A stretch of 64,000 bases of DNA from assembly GCF_000620785.1 (NCBI RefSeq), contig NZ_JIAI01000007.1:186001-250000 (forward strand). The letters run 5' to 3'. The notes under the pieces are model-generated. The model was not told where the DNA came from and made no database searches. It was given only the letters and a program-made list of their open reading frames with translations. The DNA is from Actinospineispora acaciae DSM 45401. GTDB lineage: Bacteria; Actinomycetota; Actinomycetes; Mycobacteriales; Pseudonocardiaceae. Below, one piece after another: positions 33,501-44,901 of the stretch; positions within the stretch are counted from its first letter, which is position 1, and the number at the start of each line of letters is the position of its first letter. The translations under genes and the position numbers were made by a program.

Positions 33501-33980
33501 GTGAACAGCCCGAACGACGAGAGCTGGCGGGGCAGGGTCGGCCGGCTGGAGCGCGACGAGCTGGCCGCGTTCCTGGCCGAGCCGGTCATCGCGCGGCTGG
33601 CCTGCCTGGACGGGGACGGCTGGCCGTACGTGGTGCCGTGCTGGCAGGAGTGGGACGGGGAGGCGTTCTGGGTGATCCCGAGGGAGCGGTCGGAGTGGGC
33701 CGGCTACCTGGCCGCCGAGCCGCGCTGCGCGATCACCGTCGACGAGGACGGCGCCCAGCGCAAGGTGGTCGCCCGCTGCCTGGCGCACCTGGAGGAGCGG
33801 CCGAACGTGGGCGGGCGGTGGGTGCCGATCGCGGAACGGATGAGCACCCGCTACCTGGGCGAGAACGGCCCGAGGTACCTGGCGCCGACGCTGGACCGGC
33901 CGCGCTGGCTGTTCCGGCTGCAGCCCAGGACGATGCGGACCTGGCAGGGCCAGGACTGGGCGCGGCGGTACCGGTCGTGA
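33501..33980 (+). CDS. Pyridoxamine 5'-phosphate oxidase-like (flavin-binding split barrel) protein
   Basis: 159 aa from GTG 33501, which has GGAGG six bases upstream; an earlier ATG at 33432 overlaps the iclR-type stop as ATGA but has no ribosome site and adds a disordered segment. The split-barrel pattern is clear (LAAFLAEPVIARLACLDGDGWPYVVPCWQEWDGEAFWVIPRERSEWAGYLAAEPRCAITVDED). Members bind FMN or F420 or act as haem/antibiotic-modifying proteins; the substrate is unknown. It is coupled to the permease by GTGA, an unusual partner for a sugar operon. Confidence 0.8.
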   Translation: MNSPNDESWRGRVGRLERDELAAFLAEPVIARLACLDGDGWPYVVPCWQEWDGEAFWVIPRERSEWAGYLAAEPRCAITVDEDGAQRKVVARCLAHLEERPNVGGRWVPIAERMSTRYLGENGPRYLAPTLDRPRWLFRLQPRTMRTWQGQDWARRYRS

Positions 33981-34984
33981 CGGTGGGTACGGGCGGTGAC
34001 AGGTCCGGCGGCGGGGCCGGCGGCGGTCGTGCCACGGCGCTGGCCGGGCTGGTGGCTCCCGCGTCGGGGTTGGTGCTGGTGCTGGCGCTCGCGGCGGTCA
34101 CCACGCCGGGGTTCTTCCGGGCGGAGGTGCTCGCCCTGGTGCTGTTCCAGGTCGGGCTGATCGGCATCACGGCGCTGGGCCAGACCGCCGTGCTGCTGGT
34201 CGGCGGCATCGACCTGTCGGTGGGCGCCGTGGTCGGGCTGACCACCGTGATCGTGGCGTCCTACGCCGGGGGCGCGGACGCTCGCCTTGCCGTCGCGGCC
34301 GGGCTGGCGCTGGCGGCTGGGCTGCTGGTCGGGTCCGTGAACGCCGGGCTGGTGCTGCTGCGGCGGGTGCCGCCGTTCGTGGCCACGTTCGCCACGTTCG
34401 TGCTGGTGCAGGGCGCGATCACGGCGTGGACCAGGGGCGCCCCGGCCGGCGCCATCCCGCCCCGGCTCGCGCCGCTGGGCACCGGCCGGCTCTACGAGGT
34501 GCCGGTGCCGGCGTGGCTGTTCGCCGGGCTCGCGCTGGCGCTGGGCGTGCTGCTGGCCAGGACGGGGTTCGGACGGCGGGTGTACGCCACCGGCGCGAAC
34601 CGGACCGCCACCGCGATGGCCGGGGTGCGCACCGGCTGGGTGATCGCCACCTGCTACCTGGGCTGCGCCGCGCTGGCCGTGCTGGCCGGGCTGGTCAACG
34701 CCGGCTACCTCGGCTACGTGGACGCGCGGCTGTCCCGCAACCTGGACCTCAACTCGATCGCCGCCTCGGTGATCGGCGGCGTCGCGCTGGCTGGCGGGCG
34801 GGGCCGGATCGGCCAGACGGTGGCCGGCGTGCTGCTGCTGGCCACGCTGTTGACCTGGCTGGTGCGGCTCGGCGCCGGGCCGGGCGCGCAGCTGGTCGTC
34901 GAGGGCGCGGTGATCCTGGCGGCGGTGTGGTTGCGTAGCACGGGCTGGCGCCGCCGGCGCATGACCGAACAGGGAGCGTCGTGA
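33977..34984 (+). CDS. Ribose/xylose-type ABC transporter permease (RbsC-like)
   Basis: 335 aa, eight to ten membrane segments. The BPD_transp_2 family signature is visible in LGQTAVLLVGGIDLSVGAVVGLTTVI, SVNAGLVLLRRVPPFVATFATFVLVQG, TGFGRRVYATGAN and SIAASVIGGVALAGGRGRI. GTG overlaps the previous stop (GTGA, 33977-33980). It forms one half of a two-permease importer with the gene at 37735. Sugar specificity cannot be read, but the downstream genes imply a sugar acid, its lactone or the parent sugar. Confidence 0.9.
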   Translation: MTVGTGGDRSGGGAGGGRATALAGLVAPASGLVLVLALAAVTTPGFFRAEVLALVLFQVGLIGITALGQTAVLLVGGIDLSVGAVVGLTTVIVASYAGGADARLAVAAGLALAAGLLVGSVNAGLVLLRRVPPFVATFATFVLVQGAITAWTRGAPAGAIPPRLAPLGTGRLYEVPVPAWLFAGLALALGVLLARTGFGRRVYATGANRTATAMAGVRTGWVIATCYLGCAALAVLAGLVNAGYLGYVDARLSRNLDLNSIAASVIGGVALAGGRGRIGQTVAGVLLLATLLTWLVRLGAGPGAQLVVEGAVILAAVWLRSTGWRRRRMTEQGAS

Positions 34985-34985
34985 C

Positions 34986-36160
34986 ATGGGCGTGATCACG
35001 AGGACGCGGGCCGCGGCGCTGGCGGTGTTGCTGGGCGCGGCGCTGGTCGCGGGCTGCAGCAGCCAGCGGGAACCGGTCGGCGGGGCCGGCGGCGCGGGCG
35101 AGGGCGGGTGTCGCAACGCGGCGGAGGCGCAGGCGAAGTACCAGCAGGCCTGGGCGACCGCCCGTACCCAGCTGGGCATTCCGGAGCTGGCCGCCGTCAG
35201 CGAGCAGGTGTGCGAGGTCGACACCGCCCGCTACGCGAAGCCGCCCAAGACCGGCGACGGCTACCGGATCGCCTTCGCGGCGCAGGGGCCGACCAACTCC
35301 TGGGGCCTGACCAGCGAGGAGGCGTTCAAGCGACACGCGGCCGGGATCGGCGTGCAGACGCTGTACGCCTCGGCGAACGGCGACGCCGCCACCCAGGTGG
35401 ACAACATCACGCAGCTCGCCTCGCGGGACCCGGACGCGATGGTGGTGGTCCCGATGGGCGACAGCATCACCGGTCAGGTCCAGGCGGCCGCCGCGCAGGG
35501 CATCCCGGTGGTGCTGTGCTCCGGGCGGCTCGGCGCGGGCAGCGGTGCGGTGTCCACGGTGACCCGCCAGTACGAGCTGCTCGGCGGCATGTACGCCGAG
35601 TGGCTGGCGCAGCGGCTCGGCGGCCAGGGCAAGGTGGCGATGCTCTCCGGGCTGGCCGGCGTGCCGACCGCCGAGTACCAGCGCACGGCCGCGAAGAAGG
35701 TGTTCGCCAAGTACCCGGGCATCACCGTGGTCACCGAGCAGTACACCCAGTGGTCGCCCACGGTGGCCAAGACAGTCGCGGCGAACCTGCTCACCCAGTA
35801 CCCCGACCTGAACGGGATCTGGTCCGACTCCGGGTACGGCGACATGGGCGTGGTGCAGGCCTACCGCGACGCCGGCAAGCCGGTCCCGCCGCTGACCGGC
35901 GACGCGGTGAACGGCTTCCTCAAGGCCGTCCAGGGCACCGACACGGCGTTCGCGGTGTCCTCGTTCCCGCCGGAACAGAGCATCCAGTGCCTGGACACGG
36001 CAATGGCCGTGTTGAAGGGCCAGCCGGTTCTCGACAAGATCTACATTGACTCGCCGAGCTTTACGAACTCCCGGCTCGCCGAGTACGTCAGGCCCGACTG
36101 CGGGGACAACCTGCTGGTGCCGTCCTCCCTGCCGCGCGAGCAGCTGACCGAGCTGAAGCT

Positions 36161-36167
<7 letters not shown>
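34986..36167 (+). CDS. Sugar ABC transporter substrate-binding lipoprotein
   Basis: 393 aa. Lipoprotein signal LLGAALVAGC with Cys near residue 24, then a peripla_BP_4-type binding domain (YRIAFAAQGPTNSWGLTSEEAFKRHAAGIGVQTLYASANGDAATQVDNITQL, MVVVPMGDSITGQVQ, GKVAMLSGLAGVPTAEYQR, GDAVNGFLKAV). ATG 34986, 2 bp after the permease stop. Ribose/rhamnose-class binding protein for the RbsABC-type importer. Confidence 0.9.
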
Positions 36168-37734
<1,567 letters not shown>

Positions 37735-37738
<4 letters not shown>

Positions 37739-38742
37739 CGGGCGCGGGCGTGACCACCGTCGAGCCGGCGGCCCCGGCGCCGGTGAGGCGGTTCGGTTTC
37801 GGCCGCTTTGGATTTGGCACCGCGGTGCGGGGCGGTGCCGCCGTGTGGGTTGTGGTCGCGGCCGCGCTGGTCGGGCTGACGATCGCCGACGGGCCCGGCT
37901 TCTGGTCGGCGGCGAACCTGGCCACCGTGCTCTCCGGCACCGTGGTGCTCGGGCTGGTGGCGCTGGGTCAGCACCTGGTGGTGCTCGGCGGCGGGATCGA
38001 CCTCGCGGTCGGTTCGACGGCGACGCTGGCCGCGCTGCTCACCGCGATGCTGATCGACGGCTACCCGATACGGACGGTGCCGGTGGTGCTCGGCATGGTG
38101 GTGCTCGGGGTGCTGGTCGGGCTGGGGCACGGGCTGCTGGTCTCGCGGGCGAAGTTGCCGCCGTTCATCGTCACGCTGGCCACCCTGTACCTGCTGCAGG
38201 GGGTGGCGTTCACGGTCAGCACCGCGCCGGTGGGACGGGTCAGCTCGGCGCTGTCCGGGTTCGCGCTGGGCCGGTTCGGTCCGCTGCCGTACGCGCTGGC
38301 CGTGCTGGTGGTCGCGGTCGCGGCGGTGGCGTACCTGCTGCGGCGCACCACGTTCGGCCGGCACCTGCGCGCGGTGGGCGGGGACGCGCGGGCGGCGCGG
38401 TCGGTGGGCATCCGGGTGCCCCGGGTGCTGGTCACGAGCTACGTGCTGGCCGGCGTGCTGGCCGGGCTGGCCGGGGTGCTGCTCGCGGCGCGCGCGACCG
38501 TCGGCTCGCCGACCGCCGGGCAGGGGCTGGAGCTGTCCGCGATCACGGTGGTGGTGCTGGGCGGGACGTCGCTGCTGGGCGGGCGGGGCAGCCTGGTCGG
38601 CACCATGGGCGGCGTGGCGCTGCTGGCGCTGGTGGCCAGCTCGATGACGCTGCTGCAGCTCCCGGCCACCCTGACCGAGCTGGTCAGGGGCATCGTGATC
38701 ATCATCGCGGCCGCGGTGTTCGTCACGAAGGTCAGGCGGTGA
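37735..38742 (+). CDS. Sugar ABC transporter permease (RbsC-like), second subunit
   Basis: 335 aa, hydrophobic throughout after a cytoplasmic N-terminus of about 35 residues that contains a short GFGRFGFG repeat. BPD_transp_2 signature: LVALGQHLVVLGGGIDLAVGSTATLAALL, RAKLPPFIVTLATLYLLQGVAF, TTFGRHLRAVGGDARAARSVGI and SAITVVVLGGTSLLGGRGS. ATG overlaps the ATPase stop (ATGA). Pairs with the permease at 33977. Confidence 0.92.
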
Positions 38743-39650
38743 ACGTGCTGTCGGTTGTGGACGGGCATGCGCACGTGTTCGGCGCGGCGGGTGAGACCGG
38801 GCGGTCGGTGCACCCGCTGACGCCGCCCGAGCGGACCGCGCCCGTCGAGGAGCTGCTCGGGCTGATGGCCGGCGCGGGGGTGACGGCGGCGGTGCTGGTC
38901 CCCGTCGACACCGCCGACGACGTCGTCGCGGACGCGCTGGCCCGCTATCCCGGCCGGTTCGCCGGCGTCGCGGTGGCCACCGACGCCGAGCTGGGCCGTT
39001 CCGGCGCCGACCCGGTGCGGGCGCTGTACGCGCGGCGGGCCCGGTGGCCGTTCGGCGCGGTACGGACCGGCTGGCTGGGCGACCCGGCCCGCCCGATCAC
39101 CGACTCCCCCGCGCTGCCGATGCTGCGGGCGATGGCCGCCGACGGGCTGGTGCTGTGGAGCTACCTGCCGCCCGAGCAGCTCGGCCTGCTCGAACAGCTG
39201 GTCCGCGCGCTGCCCGAGCTGCGGGTGGTGCTCAACCACCTCGGGTTCTGCCCGCACGACATGCGGGTGGACGAACACCTGCGGCCGCGCTTCGACGACC
39301 CGTTCCCCGGCGAGCTGGTGCGGCGGCTGGCGCGGCTGGCCGACGCGCCCGGCGTGCACGTGCTGGTCTCCGGCCAGTACGCGCTGTCGGCGGCCGCTGC
39401 CCCGTACGCCGACCTGTTCGCCGTGATCAGGCGGCTGGCGGCGGTGTACGGGCCGGAGCGGCTCATGTGGGGTTCGGACCATCCGTGGCCGAGCCGGGTT
39501 CCCGGCTACGGCGCGCTGCCCGGGCTGGTGGACGCCGCCCTGCCGGACCTGGACGCGGCCGGCCGTGCCCGGGTGCTCGGCGGCACGGCGCGCGCCCTTT
39601 TCCCCGACCTGAACCGAGAGGACATACACCGAATGGGAGCTTTGACATGA
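38739..39650 (+). CDS. Amidohydrolase-family TIM-barrel hydrolase, probable sugar-acid lactonase
   Basis: 303 aa of the amidohydrolase 2 group. The metal pair His10/His12 lies in DGHAHVFG; later elements are VVLNHLGFCPHDMR and MWGSDHPWP with the conserved Asp. Known members include L-rhamnono- and L-fucono-lactonases and pyrone dicarboxylate hydrolase. Placed between a sugar importer and KDPG-type aldolase/KDG kinase, a lactonase opening a sugar-acid lactone fits best (inference). GTG overlaps the permease stop, and its own stop overlaps the aldolase start. Confidence 0.82.
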   Translation: MNVLSVVDGHAHVFGAAGETGRSVHPLTPPERTAPVEELLGLMAGAGVTAAVLVPVDTADDVVADALARYPGRFAGVAVATDAELGRSGADPVRALYARRARWPFGAVRTGWLGDPARPITDSPALPMLRAMAADGLVLWSYLPPEQLGLLEQLVRALPELRVVLNHLGFCPHDMRVDEHLRPRFDDPFPGELVRRLARLADAPGVHVLVSGQYALSAAAAPYADLFAVIRRLAAVYGPERLMWGSDHPWPSRVPGYGALPGLVDAALPDLDAAGRARVLGGTARALFPDLNREDIHRMGALT

Positions 39651-40297
39651 CCGGGCGGATCGGCATTGGCACAGCGCTGGAGGCGACCCGCGTCGTGGCC
39701 ATCCTGCGGGCGGCCCGGGGTGATCGGCTGGAGGCGGTCTGCGAGGCGCTGCTCGGCGCCGGGGTCCGCTGCCTGGAGATCACCACCAACACCCCGAGCG
39801 GGCTGGACGCCGTGCGCAAGCTCGCCGCCGCCGGCACGGACGCCGAGGTGGGCGTGGGCACCGTGCGCACCGTCGAGCAGGTGGACCGGGCCGCCGAGGC
39901 GGGCGCGAGCTTCGTCGTCGCCCCCGGCACCAACGCGGCGGTCGGCCGCCGGGCGGGCGAGCTCGGGCTGGCCTGGTACCCGGGCGCGCTGAGCCCGACC
40001 GAGATCGAGCACGCCTGGTCGCTAGGTGCGGCCGCGGTCAAGGTGTTCCCGGCGGCGTCTGCGGGCGGCCCCGGCTACCTGCGCGAGGTGCGCGCCCCGC
40101 TGGACGACATCCCGCTGGTGCCGACCGGCGGGGTGCGCATCGACGACGTCGCCGCCTACCTCGACGCCGGGGCGTTCGCGGTGGGCCTGGGCGGCCAGCT
40201 GATCGGCGACGCGCTGGTGTCCGACGACGCCGACCTCGCGGCGCTGCGCCAGCGGGCCGAGCGGGCGCTCGCCGCCGCCGGGACGGCCGGCCGGTGA
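39647..40297 (+). CDS. KDPG/KHG-family aldolase
   Basis: 216 aa class I aldolase. Glu44 in CLEITTNTP is the general acid/base and Lys132 in AAVKVFPA the Schiff-base lysine; VPTGGVRIDDVAAYLDAGAFAVGLGG is the phosphate-binding C-terminus. It cleaves 2-keto-3-deoxy-6-phosphogluconate (or the galactonate isomer) to pyruvate and glyceraldehyde 3-phosphate. ATGA overlap with the amidohydrolase and GTGA overlap with the kinase (40294-40297), the enzyme that would make its substrate. Confidence 0.9.
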   Translation: MTGRIGIGTALEATRVVAILRAARGDRLEAVCEALLGAGVRCLEITTNTPSGLDAVRKLAAAGTDAEVGVGTVRTVEQVDRAAEAGASFVVAPGTNAAVGRRAGELGLAWYPGALSPTEIEHAWSLGAAAVKVFPAASAGGPGYLREVRAPLDDIPLVPTGGVRIDDVAAYLDAGAFAVGLGGQLIGDALVSDDADLAALRQRAERALAAAGTAGR

Positions 40298-41280
40298 CCG
40301 GTGCGGGACGTATGGCCGGTGCGGGACAGGTGACCGGCGCGGGAGTCGTCACGCTCGGCGAGACCATGGCGTTGATGACCGCCGAGCAGGTCGGGCCGCT
40401 GCGGCACGCGCGCTCGCTGCGCCTGACCATCGCGGGCGCGGAGTCCAACCTGGCCATCGGGGTGCGCCGGCTCGGCGTCCCGGCGGCCTGGCTGGGGCGC
40501 GTCGGGGACGACGAGTTCGGCGAGCTGATCCGGGGCACGGTGGCCGGCCAGCGGGTGGTGACCTCGGCGATCGTGGACCCGGACGCGCCGACCGGACTGA
40601 TGATCAAAGAACGGCGGACGGGGACCCGGACCAGGGTGCGGTACTACCGCTCGGGCAGCGCCGGCTCCCGGCTGGCGCCCGCCGACCTGGATCACGCGCC
40701 GATCGCCGACGCCCAGGTCCTGCACGTCACCGGCATCACCCCGGCGCTGAGCCCGACCGCCCGCGACACCGTGTTCGCGGCCATCGAGCTGGCCCGCGAG
40801 CACCACGTCCCGGTATCGGTGGACCTGAACTACCGGCAGGCGCTCTGGGCTCCCGACCAGGCCAGGGCCGTGTTCCGCGACCTGGCCGGCCGCGCGGACA
40901 TCCTGCTGGCCACCGAGGACGAGGGCCGCCTGGTCGCGGACGCCGAGGAGCCCGCGCGCCTGGCCGCCGACCTCGCCGCGCTCGGACCCGCCGAGGTGCT
41001 GGTCAAGCTCGGCGAGCGGGGCGCCGCCGCGCACATCGACGGCCGTCCGTACCCGGTGCCGCCCCGGCCGGTCGCGGTGCTCGACCCGGTCGGCGCCGGC
41101 GACGCGTTCGCCGCCGGCTACCTGGCCAGCCGCTGCCGGGGCGCCGACGCACCGGCTCGACTCGACGCCGCCGCGACCACCGGAGCGTTCGCGGTCACCG
41201 TCGCCGGCGACTGGGAGGGCGCGCCGACCATGGCCGAGCTGGACCTGCTCGACGGCGCGGGCGACGCCGTCAGCCGCTGA
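40294..41280 (+). CDS. PfkB-family sugar kinase, probable 2-keto-3-deoxygluconate kinase
   Basis: 328 aa ribokinase fold. GETMALMTAEQVGPLRHARSLRLTIAGAESNLAIGVRRLGV matches KDG kinases (substrate lid and GGAxxN-like motif). PfkB signature 2 is DPVGAGDAFAAGYLA with the catalytic Asp. GTG 40294 gives a Gly/Ala-rich 15-residue lead; an internal ATG follows at residue 7. Coupled to the KDPG-type aldolase, which gives a phosphorylative route from 2-keto-3-deoxy sugar acid to pyruvate and triose phosphate. Its 3' end overlaps the convergent hydrolase gene by 11 bp. Confidence 0.88.
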   Translation: MTGAGRMAGAGQVTGAGVVTLGETMALMTAEQVGPLRHARSLRLTIAGAESNLAIGVRRLGVPAAWLGRVGDDEFGELIRGTVAGQRVVTSAIVDPDAPTGLMIKERRTGTRTRVRYYRSGSAGSRLAPADLDHAPIADAQVLHVTGITPALSPTARDTVFAAIELAREHHVPVSVDLNYRQALWAPDQARAVFRDLAGRADILLATEDEGRLVADAEEPARLAADLAALGPAEVLVKLGERGAAAHIDGRPYPVPPRPVAVLDPVGAGDAFAAGYLASRCRGADAPARLDAAATTGAFAVTVAGDWEGAPTMAELDLLDGAGDAVSR

Positions 41281-42025
41281 CGGCCGTCTTCAGGTGCGCG
41301 GCGTAGAAGCCGGTGACCGCCGCCCAATGGCGCTCGTCCGCGGCGGCGTCGTAGGTCGGGTTGTCCGGCACCGCGAACCCGTGCGCGGCCGGATACACCT
41401 CGACCGTGTGCTCGACGCGAGCGTCGGTGAGCGCCCGCTCCAGCCGCTCGACCTGCTCGGCCGGGCAGAACGGATCGTTCTCCGCCACCGCCGCGTACAC
41501 CGCCGCGCGCATCCGCCCGGCCAGCCGATGCGGGCTGTGCGGGTCGTCCTCGCCACCCAGCCCGCCGCCGTGGAACGACGCCGCCGCGGCGACCCGCTCC
41601 GGGTAGTGCGCGGCCATGACCAGCGCGAGCCGCCCGCCCATGCAGTACCCGGTGGTCCCGACCCTGTCGCCGGACACCCGAGGGTCGCTCTCCAGGAACC
41701 CGAGGAAAGCGCCCGCGTCCCGCACATGCATCTCGGCGCTCACGCTGTGCGCCAGCTCCGTCAGCCGCCGCATCTCGTCCGGATCGTCGGCCACCGTCGC
41801 CGCATCGAACGGCTCGTACCCGCCGGCGCGGTAGTACACGTCCGGCAACAGCACGGCGTACCCCGCCGCCGCGAGCCGATCCGCCGTCACCCGAAACGTC
41901 TCCCGCACCCCGCCCGCGTCCGGGTACAGGATCACCCCGGGCCAGCCGCCCGTACCACCCGGCGTGTGCAGGGTTCCCTCACAGGTGCCGTCCTCGGTGT
42001 CGATGACGACGTCGTTGCGCGGCAT
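41270..42025 (-). CDS. Dienelactone hydrolase-family protein
   Basis: 251 aa alpha/beta hydrolase with the family's cysteine nucleophile: Cys128 in TTGYCMGGR, acid Asp184 in ENDPF, and His215 in YPAAHGF. VILYPDAGGVRETF forms the oxyanion region. Dienelactone hydrolases convert dienelactone to maleylacetate, but many actinobacterial paralogues have other ester or lactone substrates. ATG 42025 has AGGAGG upstream; an extension to 42064 is unlikely. Convergent with, and unrelated in direction to, the sugar operon. Confidence 0.88.
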   Translation of the reverse strand: MPRNDVVIDTEDGTCEGTLHTPGGTGGWPGVILYPDAGGVRETFRVTADRLAAAGYAVLLPDVYYRAGGYEPFDAATVADDPDEMRRLTELAHSVSAEMHVRDAGAFLGFLESDPRVSGDRVGTTGYCMGGRLALVMAAHYPERVAAAASFHGGGLGGEDDPHSPHRLAGRMRAAVYAAVAENDPFCPAEQVERLERALTDARVEHTVEVYPAAHGFAVPDNPTYDAAADERHWAAVTGFYAAHLKTAVSG

Positions 42026-42088
42026 GCAGCCTCCTGATCTCTCCGTGACTAGTGGCCCCGCCATTCCTACTCCCCGCCGGGTCGAGCG

Positions 42089-43618
42089 TCAGGAGTAGCG
42101 GCGTGGGGTGTAGACGACCTGGTCGCCGTCGCCGCGCTCGGCCACCTTGGTCCGCGAGGAGCCGATGAGCAGCATGGTGCGCATGTCGACGGTCGACGGG
42201 TCGAGGTCGGCGAGGCGGGTCACGGTGACGCGCTCGTCAGGGCCGCCGACGTCGCGGCCGACCACGACGGGGGTGTCCGGGGAGCGGTGTTCGAGCAACA
42301 GGTCGCGGGCGGCGCCGACCTGCCAGGTGCGGCTGTGCGAGCCGGGGTTGTAGACGGCGATCACCAGGTCGGCGGCGGCGGCCGCGGCCAGTCGCGAGGC
42401 GATCACGTCCCACGGCTTGAGCCGGTCGGACAGCGAGAGCACGCAGTAGTCGTGGCCCAGCGGCGCGCCGACCCGACTGGCCACCGCCTGGGCGGCGGTC
42501 AGCCCGGGCAGCACGCGCACCGGTATGTCCTTCCACCGCGGCTCGCAGGCGACCTCGAGCACGGCGCTGGCCATCGCGAACACCCCGGGATCGCCGGAGG
42601 AGACCACCGCGACCCGGGCGCCGGCGCGGGCCAGGTCCAGGGCGAACTCCGCGCGCTCGGACTCCACCCGGTTGCCGGACGGATGGCGGCGCTGGCGGGG
42701 GTTCGGCGGCACCCGCTTCAGGTACGTGCGGTAGCCGACCAGGTCGCTGGCCTCGGACAGCGCGGCCTGCACCTCCGGGGTCAGCCACGGGCGGCCGGCC
42801 GGGCCAAGGCCGACGACCGTGACCGACCCCATCGCGGGCGCCTCGGGTACGGCCGTCTCGGACACCGAGGTCATGGTCGCGGCGGCGAGCGGGCTGGGCA
42901 GCAGCGCCAGCGAGAAGTACGGCACGGTCTCCGGCTCCACCTCGGTGAGGCGGGCGACGCGCTGTTCGGCGGTGCTGGCGCGCTCCACGTAGTGCAGGTC
43001 GGCGAGCACGTCCGCGTCCGCCGCGGCGGCGCTGACGGTCTCGAAGGTGCGGCCGAGCTTGAGCACGGCGGCGGCGTCGGTCCCGGCGAGGCGGCGGGCC
43101 AGCTCCGCGCGGGGCAGCGTGCCGGGCAGCACGGTGAGCACCTCGTCGCGCTCGACCAGCGGGCGGCCCAGCGCGGCGGCCGCGGCGCTCATCGACGTCA
43201 CCCCGGGCACCACCTCGGCGCGGTAGCGGTGCGCCAGCCGCTCGTGCAGGTGCATGTAGGAGCCGTAGAAGAACGGGTCGCCCTCGGCCAGCACCACCAC
43301 GTCGCGCCCGGCGTCCAGGTGCGCGGCCAGCCGCTCGGTCACCTCGGCGTAGAAGTCGTCCAGCGCGCCCCGGTAGCCGCCCGGGTGGTCGGTCGTCTCC
43401 ACGGTGACCGGGTAGACCAGCGGCTCCTCCACCTGCGAGCCGGTCAGGTACGGCTCGGCGATGCGGCGCGCGGTGCTGCGGCCGTGCCGGGCCGAGTGGT
43501 AGGCGATGACGTCCGCCGCGCCGATCAGCCGGGCCGCCTTGACGGTGACCAGCTCGGGGTCGCCGGGACCCACGCCGACACCCCACAGCCGGCCGGCGCG
43601 CGGCCGAGGTTCGGTCAC
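42089..43618 (-). CDS. cobIJ: CobI-CobJ fusion: precorrin-2 C20- and precorrin-3B C17-methyltransferase
   Basis: 509 aa with two tetrapyrrole methylase domains. Residues 1-245 are CobI (LWGVGVGPGDPELVTVKAARLIGAADVIAYHSA, VLAEGDPFFYGSYMHL). Residues 262-509 are CobJ (VTVVGLGPAGRPWLTPEVQAAL, VVSSGDPGVFAMASAVLE, VVGRDVGGPDERVTVTRL). The fusion is common in actinobacteria. CobI makes precorrin-3A, CobG oxidises it to 3B, and CobJ contracts the ring. GTG 43618 overlaps the cobG stop (GTGA), so the intermediates are made by co-translated enzymes. Confidence 0.95.
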   Translation of the reverse strand: MTEPRPRAGRLWGVGVGPGDPELVTVKAARLIGAADVIAYHSARHGRSTARRIAEPYLTGSQVEEPLVYPVTVETTDHPGGYRGALDDFYAEVTERLAAHLDAGRDVVVLAEGDPFFYGSYMHLHERLAHRYRAEVVPGVTSMSAAAAALGRPLVERDEVLTVLPGTLPRAELARRLAGTDAAAVLKLGRTFETVSAAAADADVLADLHYVERASTAEQRVARLTEVEPETVPYFSLALLPSPLAAATMTSVSETAVPEAPAMGSVTVVGLGPAGRPWLTPEVQAALSEASDLVGYRTYLKRVPPNPRQRRHPSGNRVESERAEFALDLARAGARVAVVSSGDPGVFAMASAVLEVACEPRWKDIPVRVLPGLTAAQAVASRVGAPLGHDYCVLSLSDRLKPWDVIASRLAAAAAADLVIAVYNPGSHSRTWQVGAARDLLLEHRSPDTPVVVGRDVGGPDERVTVTRLADLDPSTVDMRTMLLIGSSRTKVAERGDGDQVVYTPRRYS

Positions 43619-44901
43619 GGGCGGGACCTGGCCCTGGTGGCGGCCGCGCGCACCGAGGCCAGCTCGGCGCCGGTGTAGTGGCATTCGCCGTCGGACTCCA
43701 CGCGGTAGCCGTCCGCGTCGGCGACGACGTCGACGACCGGGCCGACCGGCCGCCCGCAGCGCCGCTCGCAGCCCGACCAGTGCACCGGCAGCTGCACCTC
43801 GCCGGACGCCGACGGCGGCACCGCGGTCCCGGCCGGGCGGTCGGCGGCCACCGAGGCGTCGGCCCGCACGTCGGCCAGCGCCAGCGCGCAGCCGGGTCGG
43901 CCGATGCACGCGGACACCCCCAGCGCGGGCGAGGTCGGGTCGAGCACCAGGCCCGCCCCGGCCAGCCGCCGGGTGGCCGGGGCGATCGCCGGCGGCGGCA
44001 GGTCGGGCACCACCACGCCGCGCCACGGGGTGAGCACCAGCTCGCGCTCGGCCACCGCGGCCAGCACCTCGCAGCGCGCCAGCGTCAGCTCGCCGAGCGG
44101 CACCGACACCGCGAGCGCGACCCTGCCGTCGGTCTGCTCGATCCGTCCGACCGGGCCGATCGGATCCCGCTCGGGCACCCCCACCGGCGGGCCGGTCTCC
44201 GCTTCCGGCAGCGCCGCCGAGACGTCCTCGACAAGCGCCATCGGGCCGTCGGGCAGCTCGGACACCCGCCACACCCGCTCGTCGGCGCGGCGCCGCAGGA
44301 ACGCCGACGCCGCAACGAGCAGCCCGGTCACCGCGGCCCGTACCGGCAGCCGAAGCCCGCTGTCCCGACCGCCGAACAGCACCGCCACCCGCTGCCCCGG
44401 CAACGCCAGCACCGCCACGTCGGCCCGCAGCCCCGCCACGTCGCCCCGGCCGTCGTCCAGCGCGAACTGGAACCGCCCCGGCAGCGCGGCCAGCTCCGGC
44501 GACGCACACAGCCGCCGGTCCAGCTCCGCGACCAGCGGTCGCACGTCCAGCACGCCCAGCCCGTCCCGCCCGGACAGCGTCGAGGCCAGCACGTTGCGCG
44601 CCCGGTCGTGCGCGGGCGAGGGCAGCAGACCGCACTCGGCCAGCCGGGCCGACAGCTCGACCTCGGCGCCCGGGGCCAGCCCGCGCATCTGCAGGTTGCC
44701 CCGCGCGGTCAGCTCCAGCCGCCCGTTGCCCAGCTCGCGCGCCCACCTGGCCAGCGCGGCGAGCGCGTCCCGGGACAGCGTCCCGCCGGGCACCCGGATG
44801 CGGGCCAGCCCGCCGTCCTCGGCCTGGTGCAGCGCGACAGTGCCCGGGCAACGGTCCGCTCCGGAGCGAGCCGTGGGTGGGGAGACCAGCGACAGGACCA
44901 C
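43615..44901 (-). CDS. cobG: Precorrin-3B synthase (CobG)
   Basis: 428 aa of the nitrite/sulfite reductase ferredoxin-like family. RLELTARGNLQMRGL is in the first half, and the Fe4S4 cysteines in SACIGRPGC and HWSGCERRCG near the C-terminus. CobG uses O2 to hydroxylate precorrin-3A, which marks the aerobic cobalamin pathway. GTG 44901 is preceded 6 bases upstream by TACCCT, suggesting a leaderless transcript; the longer frame to 45072 runs through the intergenic region shared with cobN. Divergent from cobN. Confidence 0.9.
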   Translation of the reverse strand: MVLSLVSPPTARSGADRCPGTVALHQAEDGGLARIRVPGGTLSRDALAALARWARELGNGRLELTARGNLQMRGLAPGAEVELSARLAECGLLPSPAHDRARNVLASTLSGRDGLGVLDVRPLVAELDRRLCASPELAALPGRFQFALDDGRGDVAGLRADVAVLALPGQRVAVLFGGRDSGLRLPVRAAVTGLLVAASAFLRRRADERVWRVSELPDGPMALVEDVSAALPEAETGPPVGVPERDPIGPVGRIEQTDGRVALAVSVPLGELTLARCEVLAAVAERELVLTPWRGVVVPDLPPPAIAPATRRLAGAGLVLDPTSPALGVSACIGRPGCALALADVRADASVAADRPAGTAVPPSASGEVQLPVHWSGCERRCGRPVGPVVDVVADADGYRVESDGECHYTGAELASVRAAATRARSRP